A stretch of 64,000 nt of DNA from Liolophura sinensis. Taxonomy: Eukaryota > Mollusca > Polyplacophora > Chitonida > Chitonidae. The notes below the pieces were generated by a model. It saw only the letters and a list, made by a program, of their open reading frames with translations. It made no database searches and was not told the origin of the DNA. This document shows, in pieces, positions 50,101 to 60,600 of this stretch. The stretch lies in the NCBI RefSeq assembly GCF_032854445.1, contig NC_088303.1, positions 26,019,265 through 26,083,264 of the forward strand, read 5' to 3'. How positions within the stretch are numbered: position 1 is the first letter of the stretch; each line of letters starts with the position of its first letter. A program made the translations under genes and the position numbers.

Positions 50101-52225
50101 AAAGTGCTCCTCCCATGCAAAGGATTCTGGGCATGCTAGGAAACTCTGACAGCCACCAAGGCTCTCCTTCAGCTTATTTTCAGAAAACTTGGAAGCGACA
50201 TCAGTTCAAAATCTGATGTAAAAGTAAAATCTTTAGACTCATGAACATGTGACCACATGCAGTGACATTATCTTGATAGGTGACATATCTGATGACTTGT
50301 ATTGTTTTCAGTACCAGCAAATGATTTTGGCTGTAGACTGCCAGAAGGGTAAACCTTGTTAGTAAAAAACACAGCAATCTACAGCACTACAGGTTGGCTG
50401 TTCTGTGATTTCATGTTGCTTTGTACCAAGTAACTTTGCCCCAAATCACCTCATACCATTGACATTAGCCACGAAAGAATTCAACTCTTATACCACTCCC
50501 ACTGTTCCATGATGAAGCAGGACATGCATATAGCTGCTCAGGATGGCGGCAGTGGCCGAGGAGTGTGTGCCATGGAGGCCTTCATAGCTATAATAAATCC
50601 ATTCAAAAGCGAGTAAGGACATATCGTGGCGGAGCAGTGGGTGTGGAAAGTAAGTCTTTACATGTAGGTTGGTGTCTTTTATTTGCACAAGACTTGTCCA
50701 ATTACGAAGACAATTGGCCTGGACCTTCGTTGAGTACAAAACAATCTGATTAAAATCAGATTGTATGTATATCACTTTGCAAACAAGGATCCCGACACAC
50801 TTCCTATCCACGGCGTGTTCAGTGATCTGAGATGACACAAACAAAGAGGTCATCAATGCCAGTAGCAACCAATCAACATGAGGTTTTCTAAGCAGCTTGT
50901 TTTCACCGGGAACAGTTGATGTTTATCGGAAAACCAGGAATTCTCATTTCCCTGCAGCTGAAGTAACTTGGCTTGAGAAGAGGGTGGACACACCAAGGAA
51001 AACATATTATCACTTTCCTTCGAACGAGTGCTTGTTCTGCAGATTTAAGTTTGGCATAGTGAAGCAAATGGCTGAGGAGCGTATGCCATAGAAACCTTCA
51101 TGGCTATAATAAATCTATTCTAAATCAAATTGGGGCATATGGTGGTGGTGTGGAGGTGCAGAAAGCAGGTCTTCAGGTTGGTGTCTTATTTGCGCAAAAC
51201 TTGTTCAATAACAAACTAAGACAAGCAGCTTTGACCTTCATTGGGTACGAAATTAACATTATAAGCATCAAGACTCCAACGTCACTTCACCAATATAAGA
51301 AAAGGAGTTGGAGTCATTCAGGGCTAATCGTTTGGGTAGTTCAACAGTTATCACAGCTAACTGTTACTATAGGGCCTATGAGAGATACAACCTGCGTGGT
51401 TGGGGGTATAAAAGGCTCCATTTGCCTAACGTTCATGCGCCATGTACTGCTAGGGTTCTAACACCAACAGAAGCTCAATCAGAAGCTACAGACTTCCTCA
51501 GTGATCTCCTCAGTAACAAACGGCGTGGGTGGAGAAAACGGTCCTCCCAACGTTATTGCATAGGAAAATGTCTACTTTCGAATTGCAGTCAGCAATCTTG
51601 TATCCGGCAGATTTGTATAATTTTCACTTTCCAGATATTCTGAGTATTTCTGCAGAGCTTTCATGATGTTATTTTGTACAACTAGGCCTTACTGGTCGCA
51701 AGCGAAGTGGCAAAAAGTGATCTTTTCGCCAGTGCTTTAACAATGGACGACCATTTCGTTTTGAGACCCGAAAGGGTGATCACGCGACCTCCAATTTCCG
51801 ACCCGATTAACAGAATAGGCCCTAGATATATTTAACATTTGAAAAAATTAACAACAACAACAAACAAAAAAAAAGCAGGAGGATTTTCTTTTTTATTTTT
51901 TAGTCGCACAAGCAAGCTGTCATTATTCAGTGAAAACTTACACAGCCACCAATACATTCCAGATTTACTTTGCCGAAAGGACAAAATGCAACACAGCGAG
52001 TCCTGAAACTAAAGACGTTGTTGTTGTTTCGCTAGATCAGATTTTAGTCTTACCTGGATTTTATGACACAAAATTGACTAAGGCCTCATTCATAAAATGA
52101 AACAAGCAGTCAATGCACATTTCAATACAACACACAATATTACCAATCACACCAAATACTTACATTGAACAAACAACACTGTTTGAAACCGAAAGCAAAG
52201 ACGTTTCTATTTCGTTTGTCGCCAT
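38146..52225 (-). CDS. ZNHIT2: ZNHIT2, HIT zinc-finger protein
   Basis: In human cells ZNHIT2 works with R2TP-type chaperones and U5 snRNP assembly. Exons: 52225-52164, 49725-49576, 48662-48577, 46610-46572, 45012-44894, 44301-44206, 43716-43600, 43290-43198, 41975-41804, 38824-38666, 38261-38146. All are in phase: 402 residues against 403 in human. The zinc finger uses C19-C22, C31-C34, C39-C43 and H49-C52 (VVCSICLKEASKYTCPRCN, RYCSVACYR); its first Cys pair straddles intron 1. Then come an acidic stretch, FRRLSEKEKREF and IWTPWW, NVVNALFAYAF, KFFLAAKKCSFFLSWC, and the C-terminus SWGG..PQVKPARLIEEIS matching the human end. Exon 1 is short (20 codons); its phase and the CSIC it creates support it. 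The human gene is intronless. Confidence 0.94.
38940..39250 (+). repeat. Dispersed ~320-bp repeat, partner at 51508-51835
   Basis: 'ggcgtgggtg', 'cctcccaacgttattgcata', 'tatttctgcagag', 'gaagtggcaaaaa' and 'ccgaccc' occur in the same order in both copies. Both lie in ZNHIT2 introns. Non-coding; family unknown. Confidence 0.75.
39390..39715 (-). mobile_element. tRNA-derived SINE, family B
   Basis: On the minus strand it opens with a tRNA-like head ('tagcagagttggtagagcgc' as A box, 'gggtcgagtca' near the B box). A body follows with 'ctgcaacaactggttgacc' and 'gcgctagataagagtgg'. A minus-strand open frame crosses it by chance. It lies in the ZNHIT2 intron between 38824 and 41804. Confidence 0.7.
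40995..41215 (-). mobile_element. tRNA-derived SINE, family A, minus copy
   Basis: Reverse complement of the type copy at 42131-42405. The tail ('cgtgctcaagaatttttcgc') comes first, then 'tatggtgggagcaaacc', 'gcatgagctggacttgaac' (B box), and the head near 'aaccacctcagccacagagg'. The middle is shortened. Confidence 0.85.
42131..42405 (+). mobile_element. tRNA-derived SINE, family A, type copy
   Basis: The head 'gtggcgcagttggttagcgc' is a pol III A box and 'gagttcaaatccag' a B box. A body follows with 'cagcaacctgcaggtggt' and 'ggtttcctccaaccataatg'. The tail 'gtgaaatattcttgagtatg' plus 'ataaaacacc' ends in an A/T-rich run. It is in a ZNHIT2 intron. Partial copies are scattered through the window. 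Confidence 0.9.
43198..43400 (-). repeat. 36-bp repeat carrying the acceptor of a ZNHIT2 exon
   Basis: Reading 3'-ward on the minus strand, three in-frame 12-codon units precede and enter the exon at 43290-43198: AIGQSIPSVSVF, VFGQHRLSLSMF, AVGQDMLSASDI. Two of them carry TTGGACAG, a usable acceptor. Using 'TTGGACAG|CACAGG' (exon end 43326) instead of 'TTGGACAG|GATATG' (43290) would add exactly 12 residues in frame. The shorter form fits the human alignment better. Confidence 0.75.
44490..44700 (-). repeat. Dispersed ~220-bp repeat, copy 3 of 4
   Basis: Reverse orientation relative to 29393-29615: 'aaagcactttttt', 'gaatttatgcata', 'cttcacaaaactgtgca', 'ctctcagaatattttaaa'. It lies in a ZNHIT2 intron. 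Confidence 0.7.
51508..51835 (+). repeat. Dispersed ~320-bp repeat, partner of 38940-39250
   Basis: Ordered matches to the other copy include the 20-base 'cctcccaacgttattgcata' and 'gaagtggcaaaaa'. Same strand; in ZNHIT2 intron 1. Confidence 0.75.
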
Positions 52226-53009
52226 ACTGGATGCGTCAAGACGATGCGACCTTCCTTCAATTTCATTGGATGAAAATCTTGGCGCAGTTTTCTACTGTTA
52301 TCACCTGCTTGTGAAAAAATCACCCAACACTGTCACTGAACGGGATTTTCTCTTACTATATAAAATAAGAAAATATTTTTTTTATGCTGTGCGAAGCATG
52401 CTCACATAATGTTAATATAATGAATGCTGATATTTTGCACTGGTTCTTACAAATACTAATTTGCTCGCCAAATGCACCGAAATAAAATAGCAATCTAACT
52501 TCATGTTGGAAGCTGGAATGGAACTTGAGATTATTTATACTTTCATAATCACACTGATACAGGAATGTACCGTTACATGCATGCAAACAATTAATGGAAT
52601 AATACGAATTCCCTTAGCAGTGGCTTGTTACAGAATAGAACCAAATATCATTTCATTTTTTGTCTTCAACAACAAAAGAGCAATGATTCAGTAGGCCTTT
52701 GTCGGCCTTATATATCACACATGTATTAAAATTCAAAATTGGATCGAATTAATGTTCCTCCTAGCTTTACGCATAATGCAGAGGAGAAGTTAAAATGTAC
52801 AGCCCCGTCCATACACCCATACACTCAAGTATGCCCTTTATTACGGTATTAATTTTATCGTTTTTACGCAAGGATTGAATTTCCGGATTAAAATACCCTC
52901 TCCTCCCCAACTCTCATCCCGACCCATCCGCCCAATGCCTTAACGCACGTCAGAAGTGAACCCTGTGACCTTTGCACAACACAGCCTCGATGTGACACGT
53001 GAAAATATT
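52226..53009. promoter_or_regulatory. Head-to-head ZNHIT2/NECAP promoter region
   Basis: 784 bp separate the divergent initiation codons, so both promoters must lie here or in upstream untranslated exons. An E-box CACGTG lies about 13 bp before the NECAP ATG. There is no TATA box at a convincing place and no other gene. Confidence 0.6.
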
Positions 53010-56000
53010 ATGGCGTCCGCCGACTACGAAAGTGTGCTGTGTGTCAAAAATGAAGTATTTGTTTACAGAATTCCACCTCGTCCATCCAACCGGGGCTACA
53101 GGTTGGTCCTCTGTGTGATTTCCTTCATTTAGAATATATTTTGTCCCGTTTGAAAAGGTGCATTTATTCAGAAATGGTCGTGAAATCACCCAGTATTTTG
53201 CCAGCTGATGTCTTTCATTGATCACTGCAGGCAAAGAGGCGGTGGCTGTCCCGTAAACTATAAGCTTCAGTGAATCGGCTATTTTAGCAGTTTTGTCCAC
53301 ACTGATGACGGGACTCGTGTAGATAACTGTCGTAGGCTATCCTGGAATGCGTAGATAAAAATTTTACATACAGACCACTGCATTAACTGAAAATTCAAAC
53401 CCTGTGTTATATTAGGCTGAGGGGAATATTAAAGTTGAGGTTGGTGTTACGTGGTAGAGTGACGTCAGTTCATGAAAGAAACATCTTATCATAATGAACA
53501 TCTGAGAAGGGGCTCATTGACTAACAAAAAGATCAATCTAGTCTGTAGAACCGTCAAGCAAGGTTGTACAAAAAAAATAATAATAATACTAAATACATAC
53601 ACTAACACTAAAATACACTCTGTGTGTTACAGTATGTGATCCATGGCTGATGGAATGGGTGGATTGATTGATTAATTAAGATGATCATAATTAAATGGAA
53701 CAGATTTAGATCTGGAAATAAAATATTGGATTGACATTTTACATGTAACCCACTGCATTGTCAGTCACAATAGAGAACCCATAAAGTTCCTTCCCACGGC
53801 ACCTACAATACGGTCGGAAGCTTTGAGCTCTTTCGTTCTTTCCTTTATTACATCAAAATTGCACATAAAACACCTATCTAGTTGACAAGCATTAGCTGCA
53901 ATGCTACAGTAGACAACGATGCATTTTAGTGGATTTTTGGACCTTTTATGTAGCTTGTCTCCCATTTGGGTTCTTTCGCTAAATGGCACAAATTTAAATT
54001 TGGAAATAAATATTGCATGGTTTGGTTAATTTAAGATGATTACCTTAATAATAAAAAGCCTTAATAAGAGTATAAGGAATTCTGATTGGTATATTATGTG
54101 AGATATGCAAGTCCAGGCTATGGTACATTTAATCAAACATGAGCAAGGCTGCAAGATTTAACCCAGAAAACTCTATCTCCACTGTCAGCCATCGAATCAG
54201 TTTCGATTCTGTGTCCCTTTAAGATATATGTTGGTTCCCGTCCATGTGATTAAATATTAACATTAAACTATTGAGGCTGGCTATCAGTCCCTACATTGTG
54301 CCTGTACATCAAGTTTGTGAGAGATCATTTGCTTCCTTCCCGTGGCACTTGAAAATCTGTGTGACACTCTGGTTTCTTCCAACCATGAATGTACATGTAC
54401 TGTACATGTATTTGCTCATGTTTTAAATAAAATATTCCTGGGTATGGTGTTAAGTAAGAATCAGACAATCATTTAATGATCCTTTTTTTTCAGGGCTGCT
54501 GATTGGAAACTGGATGCTCCTGACTGGACGGGTCGGATGAGGGTTGTCGCCAAGGGGAAAGAACTGGCTGTCAAACTTGAGGACAAAACCAGTGGTAGGG
54601 CTACTGTGCAGAATTTCAAGAAATGCCATTGATTTTTAACAAAAATTTAAAACCTGCATGTCTCTACCGAATGGCTCCGGTCAAATAAACAGTCACATTT
54701 GAACCTGCATACACACATGACTTGATCTTTGAATTGTAAAAATTTAGTCAGAGCTCAAAAATAATGGTCAGTGGATATATTAATTGAGACGTAACCTACT
54801 TCTGGTAGCCTTGACCAGAACATATTTTCTAGGATTTGTGTAATTTATATAACATTCTCAGATTATGTGCACAAATCAGCAAGAATTGATCTTCAGTTTT
54901 CTGGTGCATTCCTTCCACAGCAATTTTGAGCTTTTTTAAATACCTATTTATCACCTGTTTGAACAGGACCCTGAGGCTAGGGGCGCCTATGCCCCTGTGA
55001 TGTTATTCACCTTTATTTTTACGTGATTGGCCCTGATAAGTTGACTACATCAGTGTTTCTGCATAATCGTAAACCCTCTAGAAATTACCACAATTTGTGC
55101 CAGAGAGCCAGGTGTTCCAGTTTTGAATGAAGCAGTAATTTAGGTGCTGCGTTATTAGCAGATTTGAGCATTCAGTGGTTTTGATTCTATTCTTTTCAAT
55201 AAATACTCTGTAACCTCCTTCTTAAGTAAATGTAGGCCAATTTCACCATATATAAAATTCATGGGGTGTGCATGTACATGTAACTTGTAACACAAAGATC
55301 CATGCCCATGTGAATAGGCAGAATCCTAAAGTTGTCTTTTCATATAATAGCAATATGATCTTCTGTATGTGAAAATATATAGAAAATATTTCAATTTGGA
55401 CAGTATATGTATAATTTTTTTCTTCAAGTGGACTTTGCTGATGCTTCATGTGGCAGGACAACCATGTTCGAGTTAGAACCAACGACCTTTGGATTTTAAG
55501 TCTATGCCTCTACCATTAGACTAAAAATAAAGTGCCTTCAACCCAGAGGTACACAGGGCTTATATTTCATCTTGTTAAATAGATGTATTTCAGAACATTC
55601 ACGGAGAGATGGAGCTCACTTGATTCATCTTGCTTGGAGAGATTCACACCAAATTGTTTTGTGCTGCACTTGATCATTTAGATGCACTGTAATTCATCAG
55701 CCTTTTCACATATTGGCAAAGTTTTATTTAAGCGTAGTCTTAAGTCATTACTATTAAAATGTGAATAAATTGCTCTAAAAGTTGCTGTTTTATATGCGAA
55801 CAGGTTGAGGAATTAGGATAGATGAAAATGTGGACTATATGTATGCTCATCATAGGTGACAACTTCATCATCATTGCCCGTCAAGCTAATTAAAAGTTAA
55901 AACTATGGCAGAAAGAGTGAAGACATGCTATAGTCTAATGGTGTCTATTATAAAATTGGATGTCCACTGATGTCACATGGTACAGAACTATATTGTTCGC

Positions 56001-57628
56001 TCAGTGTGATATTCCCTTTCTTCTGACAACCTCTACATGTCAGAAGGATAAGTTTCCTGTTCTTAATGGGATATTTGAGTGCTGTTGTAGTCACATCTCA
56101 GTTGTAGAATACTGTACCGTTGCTAAAAACCTGTGTGGATGTACATTTCCTGATAATAGTGTACTGTAAATCTTTAACTTTTATTAACTTACACTTATGT
56201 GAAAATGATGCTAAAATACTTTTTGTTGTCACAAAAGATGCCAGCTTCATAAAACTGAGCAAATTGTTTCTCTACACCCCAGCGTTCTCTCAGAACATTT
56301 CAAAATATTGGTTGCAGTGGCAGTTAAGTCAGGGTGTTTGCATTGGTTTTTGTTTTTTTTTGATGACATTATGGGTGAGATCACACTGTTGTGCCAACAT
56401 TTTCCTTAGAGTATTCATTGCATATTAAGTTATGACATCTGTGAATTGGTCGTGGGGCAGATACAGTAAATCAGATTTGATGTTCAGCATTAAATTCTTT
56501 GTGAATACAAATTCTAAAAAGTGAAAAAAATCTATCTTGGAGGTTGAATTGTGTCTCGTTATAATGTGGGCCACGCTCATGTAATTGAATATTCATGAGG
56601 CAAAACAACAATCAAATAAATAAATAAAAGATACAATGACTGGGCTTGTAGGATTGACACAAAGGCCTGTGGGCTTTATAACATTTGTGGGCTTTATATC
56701 ATCAAAAGTTGTGTCAAGAGCCTTAGGAAACACATTGACCTCTGCATAGTGACCTAAATAACATCCTGATTACCAAAGTTCATTTACAGCTGGCATTTGA
56801 TGCACTACCAATCAAGTATATGTAAACACCAGTGAATATGTCATTCTTCGCTGTGCTGATTATCCTTCAGTTTTAGATATATGGAGACTTCTTGATGATT
56901 TCAGCTGTTCAGAGACTTGCTTCTGTGTTAGGGAGTTAGGATATTGTCCTGAATGCAGGATTGATTTGTGCTAATGCTTGTCCTAGCCTTCAGTCTTAGC
57001 AGTCTACACTGTGTTGGTTTTTCTCAGTGCCTCACGACCAATGACAGTGTGACAAGTACACAAGTACTTACAGCTGTAAAGCCCAATCTGGAGGCAGGAA
57101 ATCTCCAGATATGCATCATGACTCTTGAACATTTAAATGCAACACTTATGACCAGTCAAAGAATTGCTAGATACATTTTACATGTGCCTGTGTCACAATA
57201 GTACCTAATTTATATATAATGAAGTCAGTATGTAACATTGAATGTAATCTACCAAGTGCCTGAGAGTGATTGTACAAAGACTATTGTTTATAGATTAAGA
57301 GGATTAACTCAGATTGTCTCTCCTGTACTTGTTAAGACTCACAATAAATTGTGTTCATCTTGACAACCAGACAGTTACCCCTGGTTAAGTAAGCTTTGTA
57401 TTGTTGGAGATTATGTATAAACAGTGCTCTCTGCTAGAGGGAGAAGTTAGGATTGGGCTGCAGAGTGGACTAGGAGGGACCTCTGAGTCCTGGGCACTCT
57501 CCATGTTTCAACTATAATAATTGAACTGCTGTTTACTACATAGGGCTTGGAGCATTTCTGTTGTTCCGTTGTGGTGACCACATAATGGACAGTGACAGGA
57601 CACTTAACGATTGACCATCCTGGTCAGA

Positions 57629-57688
<60 letters not shown>

Positions 57689-60600
57689 CTGGCCATACAC
57701 TTACCAGGGTCTAATTTAGCCTCCGAAGGGCAGAGGGCGGAACCGGCGCTGAAGGGCACCTCATTGTTGTTGTATATTTTGATTCTAATGAATTTTTAGG
57801 AGCTTTGGCGAGCTTTGGTAACTACTGGCGACCTCCACTCCACGTGTACACCACAACACGCACCCTTACTTAGTCTGAGGTTGCTGTGACGTTAGTTTTG
57901 ACAACATTGTGACAGACATTTTATGAACAGTGCACGTACTGGTCAGCCGTTCTTCAAGGGAAACAGTCTACATGCATGAATACTGATTGTTAATGGAATC
58001 ATCTAGGACGACTCGCAAATAGTTTGAACGGTTAGACATCGAGCCCATTGTTTCAATGGTCATCTTTCTTGGGTTGTGCTATGTTAGGCACCAATACATG
58101 TACTATTAGGGTCATTCCATGACATCGGCTAGCCTGGGCTCCCGGCAACAGGCATTGGTTTGACAGATCAGGGAACCATGACAACAGCAAATATGACTAG
58201 TGGACAATGCAGCCAGCACTAGGTATATAGTGTGGCGTGCAACTCAAATCTTCCGAGTTTCAATAGACGCCATTTTCCAGAATAGTTTGTGTTTACTTAT
58301 CTTCACTTTTACAGAATAAATTCGGGCTGTTTGTGTTTGTTTTTTTTGGGGGTTTTTGACGCAAAAGGCACTTTGAGGAAATTCAACATCCGGTAATAGG
58401 ATGCTGGGAAGGGCTGGATTAGGCCCTGCTTACCATGCTTTTCCAACATTTTGTTTTTTATTATAAGGACAATTTGGGCACTTCAGAGGATTCCTTTGTA
58501 TTCACATGCTTGATATACACTGTATGCAAGAAAAAAAGGGAAATTTTCCACAATATGAGGATTGGAGGTGTAGGCGTGGGGTTTGGGAGTTGGAGGCATG
58601 GCACAGTGGTTAGCATGCTAGCATAGCTCAATGACTCGAGAACCAGTGTGGCTGCTGTGAGTTCAAGTCCAGTTCATGGGAAGGTATGCCTGCAGCCTGC
58701 AGATTATCGTGGCCTTCACGTCTGGTTTCCTCTGACCATAATACTGGCTGCTGTTTTATAAGTGAAATGTTTCTGAGCACAACTAAAAACACCAATTAAA
58801 TAAATAAATAGAACATGAGGATTTAAGAAAAAAATATACCATTACTGTGCATGTATGTATAATAATAAGACTCAGACTCCAGTGATGCACATTTGTCATA
58901 TTGAAAGACCTAAAACAAGTGTCATTTTACTCAGCCTCTTGATCTGATCTGTTCACAGGTGAACTGTTTGCCAAATGTCCTGTGGAGGAATACCCAGGCA
59001 TAGCTGTAGAATCTGTCATGGATTCCAGTCGCTACTTTGTTTTAAGAATAAAGGATGATAATGGTAAGAAAACAGGAAATTCATGGGTGTTCATATTTTG
59101 TGTTTGCCATGCTGTAGATTTGTCACAAAGTAAGGCTTGAACACTGGTTTCTCAATGCATGCTGTCAACAAACTGTTACATTTATTTTAGAAACACATGC
59201 AACACCTTACGTGTGTTAATGACGTGAATGACCGGCGGTCAGTGATGTAAGTACACTGAGCATGTGTGCTTCATTAACACTTGACACACACTTTAATGAA
59301 GAGACTAGGCCGAACAGAGTTTCCCATACCGGTTGAGGGGTGGTATGGGATCAGGTCCACGTCATGCCAGCAACCTGCAGATGATCGTGGGTGTGCCCTG
59401 GGCTCTACCTGGTTTCCTCCCTCTATAATGCTGGCCGCCATCATGTACATGTAAGCGAAATATTCTTGAGTACGACATAAAACACCATTCAAATAAATAT
59501 TAAACACTTTTCTGTACATGTGCATAGCCATGTTCATGCTACATGTACATGTGTGTCACTCCATATCAAAACGAATGTGCAGGTATGCTTTGCAAAGTGA
59601 GAAAGACTGACATACATGTGTAACAATGGATCTTACATTTGAGAATATGGAAAGATTTGTACACGTACATGCATACATGTAAGTAACACAACAAAGCTCT
59701 GGGCTGTGGTTGAATACTGAACCATCTTGTTACATCTTGTTACTAAAGGGTTTTATTTTAAGGAGACTTAGAAATTTGTGCTGTCCACCATTCTGTGTTC
59801 ACATTACACAAGCCTTGTCCAGAGTGTAACTGGGATGTAAAGTTGTAAAGGTACAACTTTTGTTAACTTTGAGCACTTAATATTAATGAAAAATGCTTTG
59901 AGAGATTTGCCTTCAGATTTGGTCAGTGGTACATGAATGTCATCAGTGAGAAAGTGACAGGTTGGGTTTCAGACATGAGAGTAAAACAGTCTGGCAGTAA
60001 CTACAGTCGTTGTTGGCAACCTGCAGATGGTCTTGGGTTTCCTCTGGTTTCCCCGATTTCCTACCCCCATAATGCTGAATCCATCATATAGGAGAAATAA
60101 ATTGTATATATATTGATAGATTAAGGAAATGGACTTCAACATCTAATTTTCCATATCTGATTTCCACAGGGAGAAGTGCATTTATAGGGATTGGTTTTTC
60201 CGACAGAGGAGACTCGTTTGACTTGAATGTTGCCTTACAGGATCATTTTAAGTAAGTTCTTTTGCTACTAAAAACTCTGACAATTCTATCTTGTTCCTGT
60301 AAGAGAGACAACAAATTGTTATATTCCTGCCAGTCTCTAAAGATATACTATATTTCACCTAAGGTTTAGCATTCTTCAAAGTGACACATTTTACCAGATT
60401 GTGATTTATCCATCCACCTTATAGGCCCATTTAAAGGACAAGACAGCACCTGGCTAAAACATATTTCAGTCGAAAGCAGGATACTGAAGCTTTCTAAACA
60501 AGTGTCATGATTCATTATTTTTTTTTAAATTTCACTGAATAATGTGTACAACAAAATGACAATACTGCCTAAATGGCTGGTGTGAGTCAAGGCAGCCATC

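Larger units (their letters stand above)
54615..58950 (+). other. NECAP intron 2, repeat-rich
   Basis: A 4.4 kb intron with no coding exon found. It holds a tRNA-like fragment on the minus strand (55440-55540), the fourth copy of the ~220-bp repeat (56158-56345), a TA run (about 57631-57685) and a SINE (58590-58810). Confidence 0.7.

Noticed and set aside
50488..50868. Minus-strand 126-codon frame in ZNHIT2 intron 1
   Set aside because: No recognisable motif and no in-phase acceptor or donor joining it to ZNHIT2. The exon at 52164-52225 completes the zinc finger without it.
51940..52015. Cys-rich minus-strand peptide (RCVAFCPFGKVNLECIGGC) followed by a GTAAGT donor, considered as ZNHIT2 exon 1
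   Set aside because: Wrong phase for exon 2 and wrong Cys spacing. The 52164-52225 exon gives a Met start, correct phase and C-x2-C.
55440..55545. Possible functional tRNA on the minus strand
   Set aside because: The acceptor stem does not pair and the B box is non-consensus, so it is kept only as a SINE or fossil.
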